Positions 28,562 to 36,049 of a stretch of 64,000 bases of DNA are shown piece after piece. Origin of the DNA: Accumulibacter sp. (GTDB taxonomy: Bacteria > Pseudomonadota > Gammaproteobacteria > Burkholderiales > Rhodocyclaceae); the NCBI GenBank assembly GCA_024235715.1, contig JACKLW010000005.1, forward strand, positions 682,001 through 746,000, read 5' to 3'. Each line of letters starts with the position of its first letter. Position 1 is the first letter of the stretch. The notes under the pieces were generated by a model. That model did no database searches. It saw only the letters and a program-made list of their open reading frames with translations, and was not told where the DNA came from. The position numbers were made by a program, and so were the translations under genes.

Positions 28562-29254
28562 ATGCGCTACGTCTTTCCGCCCGCCGCTCAGGTGAGCGTC
28601 CCTGTCGCTGGCAGCGATGCCCTGTTCCCCGTTCGCCGGGTCTACTGTGTCGGCCAGAATTACGCTGATCACGCCGCCGAGATGGGTGCTGACGGCCGCC
28701 AGCCGCCATTCTTCTTCAGCAAGCCCGCCGACGCCCTGGTGCCCGGAGGCGACGACGTGCGCGATGTGCGGTTTCCACCGGCGACCAGCAACCTGCAGCA
28801 CGAGGTCGAACTGGTCGTCGCGTTGGCCGGCGGCGGCGCAGATGCCTCGCCGGCGCAGGCGCTCGAATGGGTCTATGGTTACGCCGTCGGTCTTGACCTG
28901 ACCCGCCGCGACCTGCAGCGGGCAGCAAAGGACAAGGGCCACCCCTGGGACATGGCCAAGGGCTTTGATCAGAGCGCACCCATCGCCGCGCTCCAGCCGC
29001 TCGCCAGTGTCGGCCATCCGTCAAGGGGAGCAATCTGGCTCAAGGTCAACGGCCAACTGCAGCAGAGTGGCGATCTCGAACAGATGTCCTGGAAAGTTGG
29101 CGAGGTGATCGCCAACCTGTCCTCCTACGTCACCCTTGCGCCAGGCGACCTGATCTTCACCGGCACCCCGGCCGGCGTATCGAAGGTGCAGCGAGGCGAC
29201 CTGCTTGAAGCAGGCATCGCCGGCGTCGGCGAGCTGAGCGTGCGACTCGTCTGA
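28562..29254 (+). CDS. Fumarylacetoacetate hydrolase family protein
   Basis: About 230 residues with the FAH fold. The N-terminal NYADHAAEMG, metal-binding Glu in LQHEVELVV and Asp in AVGLDLTRRD, and FTGTPAGVSKVQRGD are visible. Such single-domain proteins include acylpyruvases, oxaloacetate decarboxylases and isomerases of aromatic degradation, so the substrate is open. A clear AAGGAG precedes ATG 28562, 24 bp after the Nif3-family gene. Confidence 0.9.
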   Translation: MRYVFPPAAQVSVPVAGSDALFPVRRVYCVGQNYADHAAEMGADGRQPPFFFSKPADALVPGGDDVRDVRFPPATSNLQHEVELVVALAGGGADASPAQALEWVYGYAVGLDLTRRDLQRAAKDKGHPWDMAKGFDQSAPIAALQPLASVGHPSRGAIWLKVNGQLQQSGDLEQMSWKVGEVIANLSSYVTLAPGDLIFTGTPAGVSKVQRGDLLEAGIAGVGELSVRLV

Positions 29255-29371
29255 AGTCCGCACAAACCCCGTTCATTGCTGCCGCGGCCCCGCCGGCGAG
29301 CGGCGCCATGCAGCTTGCTGCCTGCGCGCAAGCGCGCGGGGCCTCGTTCGCGCCGAACGTTCGCTGACCCG

Positions 29372-29992
29372 ATGACCGACCAGCCGCAGCGTATACGCCT
29401 CCTCGCGACGCCCGAAGACCACCGCATCGCCCAGCTTGCAGCAGCGGCGATCGGCCTGTCCCTGATCGACGCCGCGATCCCGTTGCCGCTGCCCGGCGTC
29501 AAACCCGGGCTGGCGAACATCGTCACGCTGATTGTCCTGGCCCGCTACGGCTGGACCGCCGCCGCCTGGGTGAGCGGCCTGCGCGTCTTTGCCGGCAGCC
29601 TGCTGCTCGGCTACTTCCTGTCGCCGGGCTTCTTCATGAGCCTCACCGGGGCAGTGTGCAGCCTGCTGACGCTGGCCATCGTCCACCGCCTGCCTGGTCG
29701 CTGGTTCGGACCGGTCAGCTGGAGCATCCTGGCGTCGTTTGCACATATCGGCGGCCAACTGCTGTTGGCCCGGCTGTGGCTGATTCCACACAACGGCCTG
29801 TTTCTGCTGGTGCCGTTCTTTTCGGCGGCGGCACTCACTTTCGGTATCATCAACGGCCTGCTTGCCGCGCGCCTGCTCGACGAGCTGCCGGCCGACGGCC
29901 ATGACACGGGAGACATCGCCAATCATGGAAGTCATCACAATTCCCCGATTTCCCGACCCCTCTCCCACACCGGGAAGAAGGGGGATTCCTGA
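29372..29992 (+). CDS. Gx transporter family membrane protein
   Basis: About 206 residues with five or six hydrophobic segments and the start region LGLSLIDAAIPLPLPGVKPGLANIVTL, diagnostic of the Gx-transporter / heptaprenyl-diphosphate-synthase-component-I-like family, here reading IGLSLIDAAIP. The frame is open to 29276, but ATG 29372 is the first sensible start before the conserved region. Function unproven; related to ECF-type substrate-binding subunits. The C-terminal tail is polar and His/Ser-rich. Confidence 0.8.
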   Translation: MTDQPQRIRLLATPEDHRIAQLAAAAIGLSLIDAAIPLPLPGVKPGLANIVTLIVLARYGWTAAAWVSGLRVFAGSLLLGYFLSPGFFMSLTGAVCSLLTLAIVHRLPGRWFGPVSWSILASFAHIGGQLLLARLWLIPHNGLFLLVPFFSAAALTFGIINGLLAARLLDELPADGHDTGDIANHGSHHNSPISRPLSHTGKKGDS

Positions 29993-30033
29993 GTCCCGTA
30001 CGCGGCTTTCACGGTATGAAGCGGAGGGCGAAA

Positions 30034-30651
30034 ATGACTGAGAACATCTGTCTGGCCTTCACCGGCGCCTCCGGCATGCCCTACGGCATGCGTCTGCTCG
30101 AATGCCTGCTGGCGGCCGGTTGTCGCGTCCAGCTGCTCTATTCGCAAGTGGCGCAAATCGTCGCCAGGCAGGAAATGGATCTGGACCTGCCGGCGCGCGC
30201 CAGCGATGCGCGCATTTTGCTGCGCGAGCGCTACCGGACCTTGCCCGGCATACTGGACGTTTACGGTCGCGACGAATGGTTTGCGCCAGTCGCCAGCGGT
30301 TCCAATCCGCCAGACGCGATGGTCGTCTGCCCCTGCTCGATGGGAACGCTGGCGGCAATCTCGCAGGGGTTGGCAAGCAAGCTGATCGAGCGCGCCGCTG
30401 ACGTGGTACTCAAGGAGCGTCGCCCGCTGATCCTGGTTCCGCGCGAGACACCACTTTCGGCCATCCATCTGGAGAACATGTTGCGCCTGGTACGCGCGGG
30501 GGCGGTAATCCTGCCCCCAAACCCGGGCTTTTATCACCACCCGCAGCGAGTCGAGGACCTGGTGGACTTCGTCGTCGCCCGCATCCTCGATCAACTGCGC
30601 GTGCCGCACACGCTGATCGAGCGCTGGGGAGAAGCTGGCCGAGCCAGTTGA
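30034..30651 (+). CDS. ubiX: Flavin prenyltransferase UbiX
   Basis: Makes the prenylated FMN cofactor used by UbiD decarboxylases in ubiquinone synthesis. It is 205 residues. FMN-site motifs are AFTGASGMPYGMRLLE, VCPCSMGTLAAISQG, LVPRETPLSAIHLENM and PPNPGFYHHP. GGAGG lies well before ATG 30034; a start at 30016 is less likely. No ubiD is in the window. Confidence 0.95.
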   Translation: MTENICLAFTGASGMPYGMRLLECLLAAGCRVQLLYSQVAQIVARQEMDLDLPARASDARILLRERYRTLPGILDVYGRDEWFAPVASGSNPPDAMVVCPCSMGTLAAISQGLASKLIERAADVVLKERRPLILVPRETPLSAIHLENMLRLVRAGAVILPPNPGFYHHPQRVEDLVDFVVARILDQLRVPHTLIERWGEAGRAS

Positions 30652-30794
30652 TGTGCATGCCGGGCACGCGGCGCACGAAGTGACCGTCGTCCCCTGCGCG
30701 AGAAGGTCGGCGTGAGGCGGGGAATTCGGGTCGCATGCGCCCGGCAAGCGAGGGGGCCGGTCATGGCTTACGTGATCCCGGGAATCTCGCCATG

Positions 30795-31865
30795 TCATGA
30801 CCCCTGGCCTGATCTGGCGGCCGCCAGCAGTAGCTTCTTGATCGGTGCCGGCAACGCGGCCGCGCCGACGTCGTCGAGTGGCAACCATTCGCGAAGCCCT
30901 TCTCCGGCCTGCAGGCTGATCACTTCGACATCGCAGCGCAGCACCTGCATGGTCAGCTGAAAATGGGTGAAGCCGTGCCTGATTGGCGCCAGCGCGCAGC
31001 TGTTCAACAGGCGACAGCCGTGCCGCCGGGCAAAAGCTTCCGCCGCTTCGCCGGCCACTTCGGGCAAACTCAGCAAGCCCCCCCAGATACCCGCTGGCGG
31101 CCTTCGTTCGAGCAGAACGCGCCGGCCGTCGGTGAGCAGCAGCAGACTGCTCACGCGCTGCGGCAGCGGTCGTCTGCTCCGGCGCATGGGCAGTTCGGCT
31201 TGCCGGCCATCACGAAAGGCGAGACAGATGGTCCCGAGAGGACACGCATCACAAGCAGGCCTGCTGCGGGTACACAGCGTCGCCCCCAGATCCATCATGC
31301 CCTGGGTGTAGCTTTCGATTCCCTTCTCGGCCGGCAACAGCGATTCGGCAAGCGCCCACATCTGACGTTCGTCCTGCGCCGCAGAGGCAGCGCTGTCGAT
31401 CGCGAAGCAGCGCGCCAGAACGCGTTTGACATTGCCGTCGAGAATGGCCGCCCGGCGGCCGAACGCGAAAACGCTGATCGCGGCAGCCGTCGAACGACCG
31501 ATCCCGGGCAGACTGACGTTTTCCGCCGGATCGGGCGAGAATGTCCCGGCGCCTTCGGCAATGGTCTGCGCGCAGAGGTGAAGATGTCGCGCCCGAGCGT
31601 AATAGCCCAAGCCGGACCACAGCTCGAGGACGCTTTCGAGTGGCGCACCGGCAAGTGCTTCGAGCGTCGGGAAACGTGTCAGGAACCTTGCGAAATAGGG
31701 AAGCACTGTCTGCACCTGCGTCTGCTGCAGCATGATCTCGGACAGCCAGATGCGGTACGGGTCGCGAGTCTTCTGCCACGGCAGGTCGTGGCGGCCGTTG
31801 CGCTTCTGCCAGGCGATTACGCGGCTGGCAAAGTCATCCCTTGCGCAGTGCCGAGCGTCAACCAC
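30795..31865 (-). CDS. mutY: A/G-specific adenine glycosylase
   Basis: Removes adenine mispaired with 8-oxoguanine; 356 residues. The HhH-GPD core is seen in LPWQKTRDPYRIWLSEIMLQ and LPGIGRSTAAAI. The Fe-S ligand pattern C-X6-C-X2-C-X5-C is intact in CTRSRPACDACPLGTIC. A C-terminal NUDIX-like domain (about 225-350) recognises 8-oxoG. It starts at GTG 31865 with AAGGCGAG upstream, and is convergent with ubiX. Confidence 0.95.
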   Translation of the reverse strand: MVDARHCARDDFASRVIAWQKRNGRHDLPWQKTRDPYRIWLSEIMLQQTQVQTVLPYFARFLTRFPTLEALAGAPLESVLELWSGLGYYARARHLHLCAQTIAEGAGTFSPDPAENVSLPGIGRSTAAAISVFAFGRRAAILDGNVKRVLARCFAIDSAASAAQDERQMWALAESLLPAEKGIESYTQGMMDLGATLCTRSRPACDACPLGTICLAFRDGRQAELPMRRSRRPLPQRVSSLLLLTDGRRVLLERRPPAGIWGGLLSLPEVAGEAAEAFARRHGCRLLNSCALAPIRHGFTHFQLTMQVLRCDVEVISLQAGEGLREWLPLDDVGAAALPAPIKKLLLAAARSGQGS

Positions 31866-32492
31866 GTGTCACTCGCCTTACTGGTGAATTGCGCGCCGCA
31901 GTTGCCCAATGCCGGGCGTCGGCTTGCCACGAGGCCGCCAGCCAATGCGACGGCTCCCGTCCTGTTGCTTTCACGATAACGGCCTGTGCGATGCTGACGA
32001 ACATCATCCGACTATAGAATGATTACCGTCATTCGCCAATACAGCTTGCCGCCAGCGCCCGCCAGGCTCGAGGAAATAACAGCGGACAAAAGGGCCTATC
32101 GTCAAAAACGCGCCGCATGACACGCGTTCGCGACTGTCAACGACAGAAGGATTCGCAATGACACGGCTGCAGAATCGCGTCGACACAAAAACATCACGCA
32201 ACAATAATCCCGCTTCTGGTATTATTTCGTCTGCCGTAGACGAGAGCGCCGGGATAACCCATAATCCCTGGAGTGTCAAATTTCGCTATGGGTAAAGTGT
32301 ACACATCAGCTGTTTATTGATCACCGAGGACTCACGAATCTTACTGCCGACCACGAATCCCAGCACGCCCACGTCGGGCAACCGGACTGTCTGATGCGCC
32401 AGCGCTTTGTCTCTCCGGAATGCACAACAGCCTCCACTGCAGTGGCCGAGTTGCCCTGTGAGGCTTGTGATGCGGGTCGCGCACTGGCAGCG
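31866..32492. other. 627-bp region between mutY and flavin reductase with AT-richer core
   Basis: No large gene is supported. The part from about 32010 to 32330 is noticeably poorer in GC than its surroundings, with -10-like words (TATAGAAT at 32013-32020, TATTAT near 32219) and a palindrome GTGTACAC near 32297-32304. One short frame with a ribosome site is listed separately. The flavin reductase frame is open from 32394, but its family start is 32493. Confidence 0.45.
32158..32295 (+). CDS. Possible 45-residue small protein
   Basis: ATG 32158 is preceded at the right distance by AAGGA (32147-32151) and opens 45 codons to TAA 32295. The predicted peptide is polar, rich in Asn/Ser/Thr, and ends HNPWSVKFRYG. 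It has no signal peptide or membrane segment. Its base composition is less GC-rich than the neighbouring genes and third positions are not strongly G/C, so it is either recently acquired or not coding. No family recognised. Confidence 0.3.
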   Translation: MTRLQNRVDTKTSRNNNPASGIISSAVDESAGITHNPWSVKFRYG

Positions 32493-32987
32493 ATGGATCT
32501 CGTCTGCCGTGACTTCCGCGACGCGCTGGGCAGCTTCGCCACGGGCGTTACAGTACTTACGGCGCTTGCGCCGGGCGGCCAACCGATTGGCGTAACCATC
32601 AGTTCCTTCAACTCGGTCTCGCTGGAACCGCCGCTGATCCTCTGGAGCCTGTCAAACAACTCACCAAGGCTGGCAGCCTTCCGGCGTGCAACCCACTATG
32701 CGGTCAATGTGCTGGCCGCGGATCAGCAGTGGATCTCGGATTGCTTCGCGACGCCGGACGACAGTGATCGTTTCGCGGGCGTGGCCACCAGCCGCGGACT
32801 CGGTGATGTCCCGTTAATTGAAGGCTGCTCGGCCTGGTTCGAGTGCGCCAACGAGAGACAGTATCCGGGCGGCGACCATCTGGTATTCATGGGCCGCGTG
32901 CGCCGCTTTGCCCGCGGAGATGCCCGCGAGCCGCTTATCTTCCATGCTGGTGGCTATCGCCAGCTGCGCGAAGATGCGCAGCGATAA
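32493..32987 (+). CDS. Flavin reductase family protein
   Basis: About 164 residues of the flavin reductase-like (FMN-binding split barrel) fold. The typical pattern FRDALGSFATGVTVLTA and GVTISSFNSVSLEPPLILWSL, with NVLAADQQ and a C-terminal FHAGGYR, is present. Such proteins supply reduced flavin to two-component monooxygenases or bind FMN themselves; no monooxygenase gene is nearby. ATG 32493 is chosen because the conserved region begins immediately after it. Confidence 0.88.
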   Translation: MDLVCRDFRDALGSFATGVTVLTALAPGGQPIGVTISSFNSVSLEPPLILWSLSNNSPRLAAFRRATHYAVNVLAADQQWISDCFATPDDSDRFAGVATSRGLGDVPLIEGCSAWFECANERQYPGGDHLVFMGRVRRFARGDAREPLIFHAGGYRQLREDAQR

Positions 32988-33250
32988 CGCTGACGGGTTC
33001 ACCTCGCGACCTGGCCCAGGCGGTACCGGCTCGGCCGCGCGCGCTGTTCGAGCTTTGCTTCGGGTTGGGAAAGGGCAAGGCGATGGTTTTTCCATCGGCC
33101 GGAACGCGATGCCCTGCTGCTGTTCTGCGTGTCTGCAGAGAGTAAGAACATGGGTTGGTGAGATTCCCCCTTGACGAATGACTTGCTGCCTGCTGAAGTC
33201 GCGGGCTTTTCGTGTATCACATAACAATCTTTTTACCCCAGGAGAAGAAA

Positions 33251-33559
33251 ATGGCGACTTATAGAGAACTGCTGGAGCAACGCGATTCTTTGGAACAACA
33301 GATTGCCGAGGCTCGACGGTCGGAGGTGGCGTCGGCGATCGCCCAGGCGAAGCAGTTGATTGCCGAGTATGGTCTGAGCGCTGCGGACTGCGGCTTCAGA
33401 GGCTTGGGCGCGTCGTCAGGAAAGGCACGCACGACTGTTGCCGTCAAGTACCGTGGGCCGAACGGCGAAAGCTGGTCGGGTCGCGGCAAGGCGCCCAACT
33501 GGTTGACCAGCCTTGAAGCCCAGGATCGGCGCAGGGACGAGTTCCTCGTCTCCCGCTAG
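33251..33559 (+). CDS. H-NS family nucleoid-associated protein
   Basis: 102 residues. An N-terminal coiled-coil oligomerisation region (LEQRDSLEQQIAEARRSEVA) precedes the H-NS C-terminal DNA-binding motif YRGPNGESWSGRGKAPNWL. AGGAG lies 6 bp before ATG 33251. Proteins of this type bind AT-rich or curved DNA and often silence acquired genes. It is monocistronic, with 263 bp of mostly featureless DNA before it. Confidence 0.9.
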   Translation: MATYRELLEQRDSLEQQIAEARRSEVASAIAQAKQLIAEYGLSAADCGFRGLGASSGKARTTVAVKYRGPNGESWSGRGKAPNWLTSLEAQDRRRDEFLVSR

Positions 33560-34094
33560 GGCGAACGCCCGTCGCAGTTTCGCCAGGCAAGCCCGAGCGA
33601 CCCAGCCGGGCGGTGCCGGCGAGGAAAACACGCAGCGCATCGTGCCTGCAGCGCCCACCAGCGTCGGAGTCGCCGCGCGAGCGATGCTGGCGCTGCCCGT
33701 TTTCCGCCAGTAGGCGAGACGTCACCGGATGGACCGCAGCAAGCTCGGCACGGGCGTCGCCCGTGCCGCTGCGCGCCTGCGACCGGCTTGCCGCGACTCG
33801 GCGCAGCCCGCCAACCCTGGACGATCTTCCACGCCGGGACGCGAGCATTGCGATCTCCCGGCGGATACGGCATGCTTGGCGAGAAGGTACTCGATGGTGA
33901 TCATCGCCGACCCGGCGCGGGCGTGGTGACGTGACGCGTAACGGCACGGCAGGAGAACAAATCCCGGCATCGTGGTCGCCGTCGTGGACGAACGGAAGAC
34001 GTTCTGCGCCGACGCGCGTCATCCCTGCCGAGAACTTTGCCGGCTTCCGGAACAGACCCGCAAGCGCGTCGGCAACTCCTTTAGAGGCTGAACA
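33560..34094. other. 535-bp gap between the H-NS gene and galE
   Basis: Codon use and amino-acid patterns of the short frames here look like random GC-rich DNA, and none resembles a protein family. The only structure I see is the perfect hairpin at 33746-33768. Confidence 0.5.
33746..33768. repeat. Perfect 10-bp hairpin with 3-nt loop
   Basis: CGGCACGGGC (33746-33755) and GCCCGTGCCG (33759-33768) are exact complements around GTC. No T-run flanks it on either side. It might stop or stabilise the H-NS transcript, about 190 bp after its stop. Confidence 0.5.
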
Positions 34095-35099
34095 ATGAAC
34101 ATCCTCGTAACCGGCGGCAGCGGCTACATCGGCTCGCACGCCTGTGTCGCCTTGCGCGCGGCAGGCCACAGCGTGACCGTCGTCGATAATCTCGCGAACA
34201 GTCGACCCGAGGTTCTCGATCGCGTCGCCCGGATTTCTGGCGAAAGACCGATATTCTACGAGGGCGATGTCCGTGACCGGACCCTCTTGCGACGGATCTT
34301 CGCGGCGTCTCCAATCGACGCGGTAATTCATTTCGCCGGCTTGAAAGCCGTTGGCGAATCGGTTGCACAACCGCTCAGCTATTACGACTGCAACGTCGGT
34401 GGGGCGATCACGCTCTGCGAGGCGATGGCCGAAAGCGCGGTCAAGACGCTGATCTTCAGTTCGTCGGCAACCGTCTATGGCGACCCGGCTTCGGTCCCCA
34501 TCCGCGAGGACTTCCCGCGCTCGGCGACCAACCCCTACGGTGCCAGCAAACTGATGATCGAGGACATCCTTGCGGACGTGGCGCAGGCCGACCCGGGGTG
34601 GCGAATCGGCCGCCTGCGCTACTTCAACCCGGTGGGCGCGCACGCCAGCGGCCTGATTGGTGAAGAGCCGAAGGGCGTTCCCAACAACCTCTTGCCGTAC
34701 GTCGCCCAGGTGGCGGCCGGGAAACGTCAGCGACTGAGTGTCTTCGGCAACGATTATCCGACGCCCGACGGCACCGGCGTGCGCGATTACATTCACGTCA
34801 TGGATCTCGTCGAAGGTCATCTGTCGGCACTGGACTACCTGCTCGCCAAAGGGGGCATGCTGACGGTCAATCTCGGCACCGGTTGCGGTTATTCGGTTCT
34901 GGACATGGTCCGCGCCTTCGAAGTCGCCAGCAAGCGCCCGATACCCTTCGCTGTGGAACCACGCCGACCGGGTGACATTGCCGCGTGCTTCGCCGACCCG
35001 GCGCTCGCCCGGCAACTGCTCGGCTGGCAAGCGCGACGTGGCATCGAAGAGATGTGCAGCGACGCCTGGCGGTGGCAGCAACAGTGCGAACGGAGTTGA
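34095..35099 (+). CDS. galE: UDP-glucose 4-epimerase
   Basis: Extended short-chain dehydrogenase, 334 residues, that interconverts UDP-glucose and UDP-galactose for exopolysaccharide or LPS. The NAD loop is TGGSGYIGSHA, the catalytic Ser lies in SSSATVYG, and Tyr/Lys in NPYGASKLMIED. RPGDIAACFADP near the end is typical. ATG 34095 follows GAGG. ApaH starts 9 bp after its stop. Confidence 0.95.
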   Translation: MNILVTGGSGYIGSHACVALRAAGHSVTVVDNLANSRPEVLDRVARISGERPIFYEGDVRDRTLLRRIFAASPIDAVIHFAGLKAVGESVAQPLSYYDCNVGGAITLCEAMAESAVKTLIFSSSATVYGDPASVPIREDFPRSATNPYGASKLMIEDILADVAQADPGWRIGRLRYFNPVGAHASGLIGEEPKGVPNNLLPYVAQVAAGKRQRLSVFGNDYPTPDGTGVRDYIHVMDLVEGHLSALDYLLAKGGMLTVNLGTGCGYSVLDMVRAFEVASKRPIPFAVEPRRPGDIAACFADPALARQLLGWQARRGIEEMCSDAWRWQQQCERS

Positions 35100-35108
35100 C
35101 CGGCAGTC

Positions 35109-35927
35109 ATGGCGACTTACGCAATTGGCGACGTCCAGGGCTGCTTCGACTCCTTGCAGCAACTGCTCGAGAAGTGCCGTTTCGATCCTTCCAGCGATCG
35201 CCTCTGGCTGGTCGGCGATCTGGTGAACCGCGGCCCACGCTCATTGGAGACCCTGCGTTTCGTGCGCGACCTGGGCGCCTCCGCGGTCGCCGTACTGGGC
35301 AACCACGACCTCTACCTGCTGATGGCAGCGGCCGGCTTCGACCGGCGCAGCAAGGGCGATACGCTCGACGACATTCTCGATGCACCCGACCGCGAGGAAT
35401 TGCTGGGCTGGCTGCGTCATCGCCCCCTGTGCCACCGCGAAGGCGAATTCTGCCTGGTGCATGCCGGACTGCTCCCGCAGTGGACGGTGGCCAGAGCGCG
35501 AGAACTGGCCGCCGAGGTGGAAGCGGCGCTGGCCGGTCCCACCTATCTCGATTTCATGGCGAACATGTGGGGTAGCGAACCGGCGGCGTGGAGTGACGAC
35601 CTGGAAGGCTGGCCGCGCTTGCGGGTGATCGTCAATGCGATGACGCGCATGCGCTTCTGCACGCCGGAAGGGGAGATGGACTTCAAGACCAAGGGCGAGC
35701 TGAGTGGCGCTCCGCCCGGCCTCGTGCCCTGGTTCGAGCTTTCCGGCCGGCGCAGTGCCACCGACGTCCTGGTCACCGGTCATTGGTCGGCCCTCGGTCT
35801 GAAGATCGAGCCCAATCTGCTGGCGCTGGACTCAGGTTGCCTCTGGGGTCGCCATCTGACAGCCGTTCGCCTCGAGGACCGTGAAATTTTCCAGGTGGAC
35901 TGCGCCTTCGGCGAAGCACGTACGTGA
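35109..35927 (+). CDS. apaH: Symmetrical bis(5'-nucleosyl)-tetraphosphatase
   Basis: Metallophosphatase of 272 residues that hydrolyses Ap4A to two ADP and also removes Np4 caps from RNA. The signature metal motifs GDVQG, GDLVNRGP and GNHD are in order, with LVHAGLLPQW further on. Normal length. Probably co-transcribed with galE. Confidence 0.96.
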   Translation: MATYAIGDVQGCFDSLQQLLEKCRFDPSSDRLWLVGDLVNRGPRSLETLRFVRDLGASAVAVLGNHDLYLLMAAAGFDRRSKGDTLDDILDAPDREELLGWLRHRPLCHREGEFCLVHAGLLPQWTVARARELAAEVEAALAGPTYLDFMANMWGSEPAAWSDDLEGWPRLRVIVNAMTRMRFCTPEGEMDFKTKGELSGAPPGLVPWFELSGRRSATDVLVTGHWSALGLKIEPNLLALDSGCLWGRHLTAVRLEDREIFQVDCAFGEART

Positions 35928-36016
35928 GCTGAGCATCCGCCGCTATGGGGGTCGCGCCGCCGCTCCTGGCCGGGCGCCCGCGTCACGAACACCGGCGGCG
36001 CCCGGCATCCGCCTGC

Positions 36017-36022
36017 TAGAAT
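36017..36022 (+). promoter_or_regulatory. Candidate -10 of the alpha-2-macroglobulin/pbpC operon
   Basis: TAGAAT lies 28 bp before the start at 36050, with GGAGG in between. No convincing -35 is visible. Confidence 0.4.
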
Positions 36023-36049
36023 CGCTGGAGTACTTCCCCGGAGGATGAC

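Noticed and set aside
33444-35162. Minus-strand frame of about 570 codons opposite galE and the preceding gap
   Set aside because: Antisense to a certain galE, no recognisable family, and no ribosome site.
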